A stretch of 64,000 bases of DNA, taken from positions 62,001 to 126,000 of the forward strand of contig CAWCPZ010000008.1 of the NCBI GenBank assembly GCA_963797635.1, given 5' to 3'. The position numbers and the translations under genes were made by a program. Below, in pieces: positions 25,956 to 36,799 of this stretch. The notes under the pieces were generated by a model that ran no database searches, was not told where the DNA came from, and saw only the letters and a program-made list of their open reading frames with translations. The DNA is from JAOUEA01 sp963797635. GTDB taxonomy: Bacteria; Actinomycetota; UBA4738; HRBIN12. Each line of letters begins with the position of its first letter. Within the stretch, counting starts at the first letter, position 1.

Positions 25956-27271
25956 TCCCGCGGTACAGCCTGCCGGAGATGGCCGCGGTCTGGTCCGACG
26001 AACGGCGGCTGGCATCCTGGCTCGAGATCGAGCTCCTCGCCGTCGAGGCGTGGGCCGAGCTGGGCACGATCCCCGCCGACGACGCGGCCACCTGCCGGGC
26101 GCGCGCCTCGTTCACCGTGGAGGCCGTGTCGGAACGGGAGCAGGTCACCCGGCACGACATCGCGGCGTTCGTGGACGTGGTGGCGGACTCGATCGGCCCC
26201 GAGGGACGGTGGATCCACTTCGGCCTCACGTCCTCGGACGTGCTCGACACCGGGTTCGCGTTGCAGCTCCGCGACGCCGCCGACATCCTGCTGGCCAAGC
26301 TCGAGCACCTGCTCGCGGTCGTGAAGCGGCAGGCGCTGGCCTACCGCGACACGCCGATCATGGGCCGCTCGCACGGCGTGCATGCCGAGCCCACCTCGTT
26401 CGGGCACAAGCTGGCCGTCTGGGCGTTCGAGCTGGATCGAGACCGCGAACGGCTGCGCCGCGCCCGCGAGACCGTGAGCGTGGGCGCGATCAGCGGGGTC
26501 GTGGGCTCCTACGCCGCCGTCGATCCTCGCATCGAGGAGCTGGTGTGCGCCCGGCTGGGCCTTCGCGCCGAGGACGCCAGCACCCAGGTGATCCAGCGCG
26601 ACCGTCACGCCGAGTTCGTCACGACGCTGGCGATCGTGGCCTCCACCCTGGACAAGGTGGCGACCGAGATCCGGCACCTGGCGCGCACCGAGGTCCGTGA
26701 GGTCCAGGAACCGTTCGCGACGGGGCAGAAGGGCTCGAGCGCCATGCCCCACAAGCGGAACCCGGTGGTGTGCGAGCGCATCAGCGGGCTGGCGCGCGTC
26801 GTGCGCGGGCACGCGCAGGCGGCGCTGGAGAACGTGGCGCTCTGGCACGAACGCGACATCTCGCACTCGTCGGCCGAGCGCATCATCGTGCCCGATGCCA
26901 CGGGGCTGCTGGACTTCATGCTCGCCGACGCGGCGTGGGTCCTGGACGGCCTGGTCGTGTTCCCCGACGCGATGCTCGACAACGTGATGAGCCACGGGGG
27001 GATCGCGTTCAGCCAGTCGGCGCTGCTCGCCCTGGTCGAAGCCGGATGGTCGCGCGAGGACGCCTACCGTGCCGTGCAGGCCGCCGCCGCCTCGGCCTGG
27101 GACGAGGGCGCCAGCTTCCGTGAGGCGCTGGAGGCCGACCCGCTGGTTCGCGAGGCGTTGGGCGACGACGGGCTGGAGGCGCTGTTCGATCCGCAGCGGT
27201 TCCTGCGCAACCTCGGCGGCGTGTTCGATGCCCTGGAGAAGCTGCCGGTCTCGGAGGGAGCGCCGTCGTGA
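25952..27271 (+). CDS. purB: Adenylosuccinate lyase
   Basis: A 439-residue PurB, which cleaves SAICAR and adenylosuccinate. The fumarase/aspartase-superfamily signature GSSAMPHKRNP carries the catalytic flexible loop, and FGLTSSDVLDT, MGRSHGVHAEPTSFGHK and TQVIQRDRHAEF are diagnostic. I start at the GTG at 25952 (IPRYSLPEMAAVW follows), which overlaps the purE stop as GTGA; the frame is open further upstream. The end overlaps purC in the same way. Confidence 0.95.
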   Translation: MIPRYSLPEMAAVWSDERRLASWLEIELLAVEAWAELGTIPADDAATCRARASFTVEAVSEREQVTRHDIAAFVDVVADSIGPEGRWIHFGLTSSDVLDTGFALQLRDAADILLAKLEHLLAVVKRQALAYRDTPIMGRSHGVHAEPTSFGHKLAVWAFELDRDRERLRRARETVSVGAISGVVGSYAAVDPRIEELVCARLGLRAEDASTQVIQRDRHAEFVTTLAIVASTLDKVATEIRHLARTEVREVQEPFATGQKGSSAMPHKRNPVVCERISGLARVVRGHAQAALENVALWHERDISHSSAERIIVPDATGLLDFMLADAAWVLDGLVVFPDAMLDNVMSHGGIAFSQSALLALVEAGWSREDAYRAVQAAAASAWDEGASFREALEADPLVREALGDDGLEALFDPQRFLRNLGGVFDALEKLPVSEGAPS

Positions 27272-28192
27272 CCACCGCCGGTGGCCTGCGCGCCCGAGGC
27301 AAGGTGCGGGATGTCTACGACGCCGGACCGGGCGCCCTGCTCCTGGTCGCCACCGATCGCCTCAGCGCCTTCGACGTCGTGCTGCCCGAGCCCGTCCCCG
27401 ACAAGGGACGGGTGCTGACCGCCTGCTCGCTGTTCTGGTTCGAGCGCACGAGGGACCTCGTACCGAACCACGTTCGGACCGCCGACCCGTCGGCGTTCCC
27501 GCCGCCGTTCACGAGCGATCCCGAACTCGCGGGCCGTTCGATCGTGGTGGAGCGGGCCTCCGTGATCCCCGTGGAATGCGTCGCGCGCGGCTTCCTCAGT
27601 GGGTCGGGGTGGGCGCAGTACCGCGACGGCGGCTCGGTGTGCGGCGTGGCGCTGCCCGCCGGCCTGCGGGAATCCGACCGGTTGCCCGAGCCGATCTTCA
27701 CGCCCACCACGAAGGCCGAGACGGGCCACGACCTGCCGTTGACCTTCGAGCAGATGTCGGACCTGGTGGGGCGGGGCCTCGCCGAACGCCTGCGCGAGCT
27801 CACCGTCGGCATCTACGACCGCATCGCCCAGGTGGCCCTCGAACGCGGCATCATCGTGGCCGACACGAAGGTCGAGTTCGGGTTCGCCGGCGGCGAGCTG
27901 CTCCTGATCGACGAGGTGGGCACGCCCGATTCGTCCCGCTTCTGGCCGCTCGACGGCTACGAAGCGGGCCGCGCGCAGCCCAGCTTCGACAAGCAGTTCG
28001 TGCGTGACTGGCTGGATGCGAGTGGCTGGGACCGCGAGCCGCCGCCGCCGAACCTGCCTGCGGACGTGATCGACAAGACCGCCGCGAAGTACCGCGAGGC
28101 CTACGAACGCGTCACGGGCGAGTCGTGGCCGGCCTACCTGGCGCGGATGGGCCGAACTGGGAACCGGGGAGCGGGAAGGGGAGCAGGCATGA
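27268..28192 (+). CDS. purC: SAICAR synthetase (frameshifted just before the stop)
   Basis: PurC joins CAIR with aspartate. The ~308-residue protein shows RGKVRDVYDAGPG, DRLSAFDVVLPE, PVECVARGFLSGSGWAQY, IIVADTKVEFG and SRFWPLDGYEAG. As sequenced, the frame has no stop and continues into purS, giving an apparent purC-purS fusion with a glycine/arginine linker. However, dropping one A from CGGATGG near 28147 gives a natural C-terminus (LARWAELGTGEREGEQA) ending in a TGA at 28190-28192. That stop overlaps the purS ATG as ATGA, like every other junction in this operon. I therefore treat the fusion as an indel artefact. GTG start at 27268. Confidence 0.88.
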
Positions 28193-28451
28193 GGTGCACG
28201 TTCGAGGTGCTGGTGACGCTGAAGGCCGGGCTCGCCGATCCGGCCGGCAAGGCGGTGGAAGCCTCGCTGCCCGCCATGGGGTGGACGAACGTGTCGGGGG
28301 TCCACGTCGGACGTCACATCCAGCTCGATGTCGAGGCCCCGAACGAAGACGAAGCTCGCGAGCAGGTCGCCGAGATCGCGAAGCAGTTGCTGTCCAATCC
28401 CGTGATCGAAGACTTCCGCATCCTGGAGACCCAGGGGAGCACCGAACGGGC

Positions 28452-28455
<4 letters not shown>
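28189..28455 (+). CDS. purS: Phosphoribosylformylglycinamidine synthase subunit PurS
   Basis: An 88-residue PurS, the small subunit that bridges PurQ and PurL in the three-part FGAM synthase. The core VLVTLKAGLADPAGKAVEAS and the end-region LLSNPVIEDFRI are diagnostic. The ATG at 28189 has an AAGGGGAG Shine-Dalgarno. The stop overlaps the purQ start by 4 bp. Confidence 0.92.
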
Positions 28456-29164
<709 letters not shown>

Positions 29165-29168
<4 letters not shown>

Positions 29169-31369
29169 GCGTGACGCAGGAGCCGCTCCACCGCACGCTC
29201 GGCTTGAAGGACGACGAGTTCGAACGGATCCGCGACACGCTGGGCCGCGATCCCCGGCCCGCCGAGCTCGCGATGTACGGCGCGATGTGGTCCGAGCACT
29301 GCTCGTACAAGAGCTCGAAGATCCACCTGAAGACGCTCCCCACCGAAGGTCCCGCCGTGCTCGTCGGCCCCGGCCAGGACGCCGGCGCGGTCGACGTGGG
29401 CGATGGCTGGGCCGCCGTGTTCAAGATGGAATCGCACTCCCACCCCAGCGCGATCGAGCCCTATCAGGGTGCGGCCACCGGCGTGGGGGGCATCGTGCGC
29501 GACATCATCTCGATGGGCGCCCGCCCCGTGGCGTTGCTGGATCCGCTGATGTTCGGCCCGCTCACCGAGGCTCGGAACCGCTGGCTGCTGGAGGGCGTCG
29601 TGGCCGGCATCGGCGGCTACGGCAACTGCATCGGCGTGCCCACCGTGGGGGGCGAGATCCGGTTCGCCGAACCCCATTCGGCCAACCCGAGCGTCGACGT
29701 GATGTGCGTCGGCCTGGCCAAGGCGGACGAGCTGGTGACCTCCACGTCGCTGGAGGCGCACGCAGGGTCGCTGATGGTGCTGTACGGCGCCACCACCGGG
29801 CGCGACGGCATCGGCGGCGTGAGCGTGCTCGCCAGCGCCACGCTGGACGATTCGAGCCAGGACGCCAGGCCCTCGGTGCAGATCGGCGACCCGTTCGCCG
29901 AGAAGCTGTTGATCGAAGCGTCGCTCGAGCTGATCCAGCAGGGCCTGCTCGAAGGACTGCAGGACCTGGGCGGCGCCGGGATCACCTGCGCGGTGAGCGA
30001 GTCGGCGGCGCGGGCGAACATGGGCGCCGTGCTCGACCTCGACGCCGTCCCGCTGCGCGAGCCGGGCATGGAGGCGTTCGAGATCCTCACCAGCGAATCG
30101 CAGGAACGCATGCTCGCGATCGTGCACCCCTCCAAGCTCGAGGCCGTCACCGCGGTGTGCGAGCGATGGGGGCTGCGCACGGCGGTGATCGCCGAACTCG
30201 TCGAGGGCGGCACGCTCACCGTGACGCACGGGGGCGAGGTCGTCGCCGAGATGCCGGCCACCTCGCTGACCGACGACGGTCCCGAATACGACCGGCCGCA
30301 GGAAGCCCCCGCGACACCGGCCGAGGACGATCCCACGTTCGCGCCGTTCGAGGGCGACCTGCGCGAGGCGTTCCTCACCGTGGTGACCTCGCCCAACGTG
30401 GCGAGCAAGGCGTGGATCTGGGAGCAGTACGACTCGATCGTCCAGGGCCAGACCGTCGCCGGGTCGGGCAGCGACGCCGCCATCGTGCGCGTGCCCGGGA
30501 CGCTGAAGGGGCTCGCGCTCAGCAGCGACGGCAAGGGCCGGTTCGGGGCGCTCGACCCGTACCTGGGCACGATGCACGCCGTGGCCGAGGCGGCGCGGAA
30601 CGTCGCGGTGAGCGGCGCCAAGCCCCTCGCGATCACGAACTGCATGAACTTCGGCAACCCCGAGCGACCGGTCGTGATGTGGCAGTTCGCCGAGTCGATC
30701 CGCGGCATGCGCGATGCGTGCGAAGCGCTGGCGACCCCCGTCACCGGCGGCAACGTCAGCTTCTACAACGAGACGGGCGACTCGGCGATCTGGCCCACGC
30801 CCGTGATCGGCATGCTGGGGTTGCTCGAGGACCACCGGCTGCGGATCCCCACCGCGTTCCCGCGAGCGGGGCTGGCGATCTACCAACTGGGGGAGACCTT
30901 CGCCGAGCTGGGCGGCTCGGAGTTCGCCGAGGCGGTCCTCGGCGTCGTGGCCGGGCATCCGCCCGCGCTCGACCTCGATCGTGAACGAGCGCTGCACGAC
31001 CTGCTGTACGAAGGGGCGCGGAACGACGTGCTCGCCAGCGCCCACGACTGCAGCGACGGGGGCCTCGCGATCGCGCTCGCCGAAGCCGCGATCGGTGAGG
31101 GCCACGGGTTCGCGGTGACGATCGGTTCGGACCTGCCGTCCCACATCGAGCTCTTCAGCGAGTCCGCCTCCCGCGTGGTGGTGAGCGTGGCGCTCGAGCA
31201 CGAGGAGCAGCTGCGCGAGCTCGGCACGGCGCACGGTGTGCCGATGGCGCGGCTCGGCGAGACCGGGGGGCCGCGGGCGGTGTTCGCCGGGCTCTTCGAG
31301 ATCGACGTGGCCGAGTTGCGGGAGGCCTACGAGACCGCGATCCCGCGCCTGCTCGGCGAGACCGGCTGA
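29165..31369 (+). CDS. purL: FGAM synthase subunit PurL (small form)
   Basis: A 734-residue PurL of the short, PurSQ-dependent type. It makes FGAM from FGAR, ATP and ammonia. MWSEHCSYKSSK near the N-terminus, FKMESHSHPSAIEPYQGAAT, VGGEIRFAEPH, DLGGAGITCAVSE and HDCSDGGLAIALAEAA are all typical. I start at the GTG at 29165, which overlaps the purQ stop; the frame is open upstream. It closes the overlapping purine run; a HAD phosphatase follows 5 bp later. Confidence 0.96.
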
Positions 31370-31374
31370 CGCCG

Positions 31375-32105
31375 GTGGTCCTCGAAGCGGTCACGTTCGA
31401 CTTCTGGGACACGCTGGTGGCGATGGACGGCTCGTCCGTGACGATGCGCGACCGCCAGATCGACGGGTTCGCCGAGGCGCTGCTCCGGCACGGTCACACC
31501 AGGGAGCGTGACGAGCTCGTGGAGGTGTTCGCCGAGAACTGGACCCGGTTCGAGGCGCAGTGGGAGGCCAACGCCGGTCAGTACACGCCCGCCGACGCCA
31601 CCGACTTCATCGTGGAGCGGCTCGGTGTCCCGGTCACGCCGGCGATGCGGGCCGACCTGATCGACGCGTTCCGGATCGTGGGGGAGCGGGCCGACCTGGA
31701 GCCGGCGCCCGGCATCGAGGAATGCCTGTCGACCTTGCAGGGAGCCGGGGTCAAGCTGGCCATCGTGTGCGATGTGGGGCTCACCCCTTCGCCCACGTTG
31801 CGCGACCGTCTCACGGGGTTCGGCCTGCTGCGATGGTTCGACGGATGGGCGTTCAGCGATGAGACCGGGTGGTTCAAGCCCGCCCCGAGGCGTTCCTGCC
31901 GGCGCTCGAGGCGCTCGGCATCTCGGATCCCACCGTCGCGGCGCACGTCGGGGACAACCGCCGGACCGACGTCGCGGGCGCGCTCGCGCTGGGTATGACG
32001 GCGGTGCGGTACACCGGGCTCCGGGAGGCGACGGCCGCGGGTCCCGAGGCCGACCATGTCGTCGACGACCATCGGAAGATCCCGGCCGTGCTCGGCCTCG
32101 CCTGA
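31375..32105 (+). CDS. HAD-superfamily phosphatase (frameshifted)
   Basis: A HAD hydrolase of ~243 residues. Motif I reads FDFWDTL (an Asp-x-Asp variant in which the second Asp is kept), motif II IVCDVG, and the late motifs GWFKP and HVGDNRRTDVAGA are present. The first frame loses homology after FKP near 31880. The remaining residues (EAFLPALEALGISDPTVAAH to the end at 32105) are in a different frame that needs one added base, so this shift is a deletion, unlike most others here. It follows purL by 5 bp and is probably cotranscribed. Substrate unknown; nucleotide or sugar phosphates are common for this group. Confidence 0.8.
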
Positions 32106-32109
32106 GTCG

Positions 32110-33114
32110 CTAGAGCCCGAGGATCTCGTCGAGGTCCCAGGTGAGGTCCCACGCACCATCGGAGGTGTTGGAGATCACGGTATGGGACGTGCCGGACGTG
32201 GGGTCAACCACGCTCCGGAACGACACGCCGGCGTCGTAGCCCTCGAGCCACACGACGTCGCTCGTGGCATGCAGGTGGAAGCCGAGCCCGTACCGCCGCT
32301 CTTCCTCCGGCCAGTCGCTCCGTGGCCGCACCATCTCGGCCACGCGCTCTGTCGGGACGATGCGCCCGGCGAACAGGGCATCCCAGAAGGCGTGGAGGTC
32401 GTCCGCCGTCGAGTAGATGCCACCGTCGCCGGTGCCGCGAACCGGCAGGTGGAGGACGTTCGTGCGCGGCCGGTCGTTCTCGAGATAGCCCAGGGCCGCC
32501 GTACCAGGGAGCTCATCCGAGCGGAGGAACGCGGTGTCCACCATGCCGGCCGGCTCGCACACGCGCTGTTGGACCAGGTCGTGGAAGGGCACCCCGCTCG
32601 CGCGCTCGGCGATCAACGCCAGCACGACATAGCCCCCGTTGTTGTAGGCGAACCGCTCGCCCGCGGGGGAGACGGTCGCGTGCCCGTCCAGGACCGTGAG
32701 GTATCGCTCGGTGGTGGCGAGCCGGTGCACGGGCACCGGCAACACGTAGTCGGTGACCGACTCGACCTCGTCCTCATCGAGGTAGTCGCCGATGCCCGAG
32801 CGGTGCGCCATGAGGTGCTCGAGCGTGACGTCGTCGGCGATCAGGGGCAGATCCTCCCCGAGCACCGAGCGGGCGGTCGTGGTGAGCTCGAGGGTGCCGT
32901 CCTCGACCAGGCTCATCACGGTGAGCGCCGTGAATCCCTTCGTGCAGCTCGCCGTCGCGAACAGGGTCGCGACGGCGTTGGGGATGGCGTGCGCTCGGTC
33001 GGCGAGGCCATAGGCCTTGGCGAGCTCCAGCTCGTCACCACGGTCGACGCGCACCACACCGGAGAACCCGGTGCGCGTCGCCGCCGAATCGACCGCGTCT
33101 TCCAGAGGCTGCAT
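32110..33114 (-). CDS. Serine hydrolase, class C beta-lactamase family
   Basis: A 334-residue penicillin-binding-protein-like serine hydrolase. The SxxK motif is SCTK (in ATASCTKGFTAL), the YxN motif is YNN (in FAYNNGGYVV), and the third catalytic region is the histidine-containing FHLHATSD. No signal peptide is visible, which fits an intracellular esterase or peptidase rather than a secreted lactamase. It is convergent with the HAD gene and divergent from the sigma factor gene. Substrate unknown. Confidence 0.87.
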   Translation of the reverse strand: MQPLEDAVDSAATRTGFSGVVRVDRGDELELAKAYGLADRAHAIPNAVATLFATASCTKGFTALTVMSLVEDGTLELTTTARSVLGEDLPLIADDVTLEHLMAHRSGIGDYLDEDEVESVTDYVLPVPVHRLATTERYLTVLDGHATVSPAGERFAYNNGGYVVLALIAERASGVPFHDLVQQRVCEPAGMVDTAFLRSDELPGTAALGYLENDRPRTNVLHLPVRGTGDGGIYSTADDLHAFWDALFAGRIVPTERVAEMVRPRSDWPEEERRYGLGFHLHATSDVVWLEGYDAGVSFRSVVDPTSGTSHTVISNTSDGAWDLTWDLDEILGL

Positions 33115-33239
33115 CCGTCAGACTTTATCGAGGCCGAGGGCCGTGGATGGGACGGCTTCCCGGTTCCATTTCACATCTCGCGTCCCCCACGCGTTGTTCA
33201 CTACGGATGGCGGGCGAGATGGATCGCAGGAGGATGACG

Positions 33240-33740
33240 GTGAGCGGTGCGCATCGGTCGGGAGCGGGGCGACGTTCGATCCCCCCGTTCCAGACGTTCC
33301 TGGAGGCGAACCGGGCGCCGGTGTACCGCTTCCTGGTGGTCGCGGTGGGTCCCCAGGACGCCGACGACGTCTTCCAGGAGACGTTCCTGGCGGCGCTCAA
33401 GGCCTACCGGCGGCTCACCGACGGCACGAAGCTCGACCGGTGGATCCTGACGATCGCCTCCCGCAAGGCGATCGACCATCACCGTGGAACGGCGCGCCGG
33501 GCGGTCCCCAGCGAGGACCTGCCCGAGACCGCCACCACCGATCGCGGACCGCTCGACGCCGACGATCCGCTCTGGAGGGCGGTCCGGTCGTTGCCACCAC
33601 GCCAACGGGTGGCGGTGGTGCTCCGCCATGTCCTCGACCGTTCGTACGCTGACATCGCCGAGCTCATGGCGTGTTCCGAACCGACCGCCCGCGCCAACGT
33701 CCATCAGGGCACGAAACGACTCAGGGAGTTGATGACATGA
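33240..33740 (+). CDS. ECF-type RNA polymerase sigma factor
   Basis: A ~166-residue group 4 sigma factor. Region 2 is PVYRFLVVAVGPQDADDVFQ followed by ETFLAALKAY, with the RWILTIASRKAIDHHR -10-binding helix. Region 4 is LPPRQRVAVVLRHVLDRSYA then DIAELMACSEPTARANVHQG. I start at the GTG at 33240, because AGGAGG at 33228-33233 is correctly spaced for it; ATG at 33234 and 33207 are in-frame alternatives. The stop overlaps the ogt start as ATGA. No anti-sigma gene is adjacent; the partner gene is the DNA alkyltransferase. Confidence 0.87.
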   Translation: MSGAHRSGAGRRSIPPFQTFLEANRAPVYRFLVVAVGPQDADDVFQETFLAALKAYRRLTDGTKLDRWILTIASRKAIDHHRGTARRAVPSEDLPETATTDRGPLDADDPLWRAVRSLPPRQRVAVVLRHVLDRSYADIAELMACSEPTARANVHQGTKRLRELMT

Positions 33741-34354
33741 ACGTGCAGCGAGACCTCAAAGGCCTGAGCCCGCGCTCCGACGCCGCTCGCGACTCGCGCG
33801 CGGCAGCCCAGGACCTCGCACGCCGCGCCGCCGCCGAGGGCCTGGTCGACGTGGCCGTGGCCACGATGGATTCACCGATCGGTGAACTCACGGTCGCGGT
33901 GACGCCCCGAGGGTTGGTGACGGTGGCGTTCGAGGGCGAGGACCGCGACGTGCTGTTCGAGCGCCTCGCCCGCGAACTCTCGCCCCGGGTGATGGAGGCC
34001 ACCGCGCCGACCGACGAGGCCCGGCGTGAACTCGAGCAGTACTTCGGCGGTGACCGGCGCCGGTTCGAGATCACGGTCGACCGTTCGCTGATCGGGCCGT
34101 TCGCGCAGAAGGTGCTGCAGGCCACCAGCGAGGTCGGCTACGGCGAACTCGCGACCTACGGCGACATCGCCGGGCGGATCGACCGTCCGAAGGCGGCTCG
34201 CGCGGTGGGCAGCGCGCTGGGCTCCAACCCGATCCCCATCGTCATCCCCTGCCATCGCATCGTGGGCGCCGGCGGCAAGCTCACGGGGTATGCAGGCGGT
34301 CTGCCCCGCAAGGAGACCCTCCTGCGCCTGGAAGGCTCGTTGCTCGAGCTCTGA
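33737..34354 (+). CDS. ogt: Methylated-DNA-protein-cysteine methyltransferase
   Basis: A 205-residue O6-alkylguanine-DNA alkyltransferase that transfers alkyl groups from DNA to its own Cys. The active-site PCHR is in IPIVIPCHRIVGAGGKLTGY, and the helix-turn-helix is VLQATSEVGYGELATYGDIA. The ~45 residues before MDSPIGELTVAV (arginine- and alanine-rich, NVQRDLKGLSPRSDAARDSR) are longer than in the usual protein; they begin exactly where an anti-sigma protein would in a sigma operon. The ATG overlaps the sigma-factor stop, so the two are translationally coupled. A damage-responsive regulon is plausible. Confidence 0.93.
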   Translation: MNVQRDLKGLSPRSDAARDSRAAAQDLARRAAAEGLVDVAVATMDSPIGELTVAVTPRGLVTVAFEGEDRDVLFERLARELSPRVMEATAPTDEARRELEQYFGGDRRRFEITVDRSLIGPFAQKVLQATSEVGYGELATYGDIAGRIDRPKAARAVGSALGSNPIPIVIPCHRIVGAGGKLTGYAGGLPRKETLLRLEGSLLEL

Positions 34355-34417
34355 GCCCGCCGTTGCGTTTCCTTGCCGTGCCCGTCCCCGCTGTCATGTC
34401 TGGGCGTAGCACCTGAC

Positions 34418-35323
34418 ATGAGGCGGATCGGCGTGACGGTGGGGATCGTGATGGTGGCGCTGCTCTCGTCGTGCAGCGGTTCGCGCACGGTGTCGGCGCC
34501 CGAGCCCGAGCAGCGGGCCGACGCCAGCGTCTCGATCGCGCTGCAGGCCGACGGCCAGGCGTCGATGTCGCTGACGCTCTCGCGCTTCGACCCGATCACC
34601 ACGCCGGCGCTGGCCCGGCGGGTGGCGCAACTGGCCTTCCCTGGATCGGACGCCGTCACGGTGGACGACGATCGCAGCACCGGGCACACCGTGGCGCTGC
34701 GTGTGGGGTCCGCGTTCGTCCGAGGCCGCCCGGCCAGCTACCGGTTCCCAGGCGCCCCGCTCTTCACGGCGTTCCGCGAAGGTGGTTTCACCACCGGCGA
34801 CCTCACCCTCTGCTGGCCCGACGTGCCGGCGGAGGTGCACAGCGAGGCCCGGGTGACGCCGGTCGACGATTGCCTGCGGTGGTGGGGGAACGCGATCGGC
34901 CACGACATCCCCGCGGTCGAGATCGTGCTCCATCCGGAGCCGTGGCGTTGGGTGGTGGGGATGAGCGCGTTGGTGCTGTCGCTCCTCGCGGCCGCGGTTG
35001 CGCTCGTCTCCGCGAAGTCGTGGACGGCGCGGCGGTGGACCTTCCCGGGCGTGGTGGTCGCGGCCACCGTGATGGCGGGCACGTTCGGGCAGGTGGCGAT
35101 CTGGGCCGGCGGCGCGGCGGGGATGACCACGAACCTGCTGCTCACCGGCGTGGGAGGGCTCGCGCAGACGTCCGTGCTGGTGGCGACCGCCCTCCTGGCC
35201 ACCGCGAGCCTCACCCTCGTCATGGTGTGTCTCGGGATCAGCATCCACACCGCCGGTACCTGGTCGAGCACGGCCCGGATCGTCCGGACCGTGCCACCGA
35301 GGTCCGACCGGACCTCGGCCTGA
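34418..35323 (+). CDS. Lipoprotein with C-terminal membrane helices, unknown function
   Basis: I do not recognise the family of this 301-residue protein. A lipoprotein signal is visible (VGIVMVALLSSC, Cys near residue 20). The exported middle part (residues ~35-170) has four scattered aromatic-rich strands and a Cys pair (LTLCWPDV and DDCLRWW). The C-terminal third holds three hydrophobic helices (WVVGMSALVLSLLAAAVALV; FPGVVVAATVMAGTFGQV; LVATALLATASLTLVMVCLG). A lipidated N-terminus plus C-terminal transmembrane anchors is unusual; some mycobacterial-type lipoproteins share this layout. It lies between ogt and purF on the same strand. Confidence 0.6.
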   Translation: MRRIGVTVGIVMVALLSSCSGSRTVSAPEPEQRADASVSIALQADGQASMSLTLSRFDPITTPALARRVAQLAFPGSDAVTVDDDRSTGHTVALRVGSAFVRGRPASYRFPGAPLFTAFREGGFTTGDLTLCWPDVPAEVHSEARVTPVDDCLRWWGNAIGHDIPAVEIVLHPEPWRWVVGMSALVLSLLAAAVALVSAKSWTARRWTFPGVVVAATVMAGTFGQVAIWAGGAAGMTTNLLLTGVGGLAQTSVLVATALLATASLTLVMVCLGISIHTAGTWSSTARIVRTVPPRSDRTSA

Positions 35324-35379
35324 TCCCCGTGCGGGTTCGCACGGGCGCCCACGCCTCCAGCCGGTAAACTGACAGCCTC

Positions 35380-36789
35380 GTGGGAGCCGAATCGCCGAAA
35401 GAGGAGTGCGGACTCTTCGGGGTGTGGGCTCCGGGCGACGACGTCGCGCGGCTCACCTACTTCGGTCTCTTCGCCCAGCAGCATCGCGGGCAGGAATCGG
35501 CCGGCATCGCGGTCAGCGACGACCACACGATCCTGGTCTTCAAGGACCTCGGCCTCGTCAGCCAGGTCTTCAACGAAGCCACGCTGACCACGCTGCACGG
35601 CGACCTCGCGATCGGCCATACCCGGTACTCGACCACCGGCTCCACCACGTGGGACAACGCCCAGCCCGTGTTCAAGACCGATGGCGCCCACACGCTGGCG
35701 CTCGGGCACAACGGCAACCTGGTCAACACCCATGAGCTGGCGGCGATGGTGCCGTCCGGCGCCGCCACCACGGACTCCGACATCGTGACCACGCTGCTCG
35801 TGCAGCAGATGACGGAGACCGGTGGGCTGGAAGAGGCCTGCATGCAGGTGCTGCCGAAGCTGAGCGGTGCCTTCTGCTTCGTGATGATGGATGAGCGGAG
35901 CGTCTTCGCGGCGCGCGACCCCTTCGGGGTGCGGCCCCTGTCGATCGGCCGGCTCCCCAACGGGTTCGTGGTGGCGTCCGAGACGTGCGCGCTCGACATC
36001 GTCGGGGCGGCGTTCGTCCGCGACGTCGAACCCGGTGAGCTGATCCGCTTCGACGACCGTGGGCTGCACTCGGTGCGGTTCGCCGAGTCGCCCCGTCGCG
36101 CGCTGTGCGTCTTCGAGTCGGTCTACCTCGCGCGGCCGGACTCACGGTTCGAGGGCACGAGCGTGCACGAGTCCCGTCGCGAGATGGGCCGCATCCTGGC
36201 GCGTGAGCACCCGGTCGATGCCGACATGGTGATCGCCGTGCCCACCACCGGACACAGCGCCGCCCAGGGATACAGCGAGGTCAGCGGCCTCCCGTACGGC
36301 GACGGCCTCTACAAGAACAACTACGTGGGACGCACGTTCATCCAGCCGTCGCAGACCCTGCGCGACCGAGGTGTGCGGCTCAAGCTCAACCCGTTGCCCG
36401 ATTCGATCCGCGGCAAGCGGCTCGTGGTGATCGACGACTCGATCGTGCGCGGCACGACCACGAAGCAGGTCGTCGCGGCGCTGCGCGAGTCCGGCGCCAC
36501 CGAGGTGCATCTGCGGATCACGTGCCCGCCGCTGAAATGGCCGTGCTTCTACGGCATCGACATGCCTACGCGCCAGGAGCTGATCGGCGCCGACCTCACC
36601 GTGGAGGAGATCGGCGCCTACGTCGCGGCCGACTCCCTCGGCTACCTGTCGCTCGAGGGCATGGTCGAAGCCGCCGGGGGCGGCAAGGACCGGTTCTGCC
36701 GGGCATGCTTCGACGGCGAGTACCCGATCGAGATCCCCGCGCAGGCGGGCAAGTTCGTGCTGGAGGATCAACTCCAGCTGCCCACGTGA
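35380..36789 (+). CDS. purF: Amidophosphoribosyltransferase
   Basis: A 469-residue PurF, the first enzyme of de novo purine synthesis. The GTG-started precursor has a ten-residue propeptide ending at the nucleophile Cys (SPKEECGLFGVWAPG), as in the Bacillus type that is processed. The PRPP loop is VVIDDSIVRGTTTKQ. Cysteines for a structural 4Fe-4S cluster are present (LCVFESVYLARPDS, LKWPCFYGID and FCRACFDGEYP). A TAAACT box at ~35365 lies ~12 bp before the start, suggesting a leaderless message. It is separated from the main pur run by five other genes and followed by purM. Confidence 0.95.
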   Translation: MGAESPKEECGLFGVWAPGDDVARLTYFGLFAQQHRGQESAGIAVSDDHTILVFKDLGLVSQVFNEATLTTLHGDLAIGHTRYSTTGSTTWDNAQPVFKTDGAHTLALGHNGNLVNTHELAAMVPSGAATTDSDIVTTLLVQQMTETGGLEEACMQVLPKLSGAFCFVMMDERSVFAARDPFGVRPLSIGRLPNGFVVASETCALDIVGAAFVRDVEPGELIRFDDRGLHSVRFAESPRRALCVFESVYLARPDSRFEGTSVHESRREMGRILAREHPVDADMVIAVPTTGHSAAQGYSEVSGLPYGDGLYKNNYVGRTFIQPSQTLRDRGVRLKLNPLPDSIRGKRLVVIDDSIVRGTTTKQVVAALRESGATEVHLRITCPPLKWPCFYGIDMPTRQELIGADLTVEEIGAYVAADSLGYLSLEGMVEAAGGGKDRFCRACFDGEYPIEIPAQAGKFVLEDQLQLPT

Positions 36790-36799
36790 TCGCAGGCCG

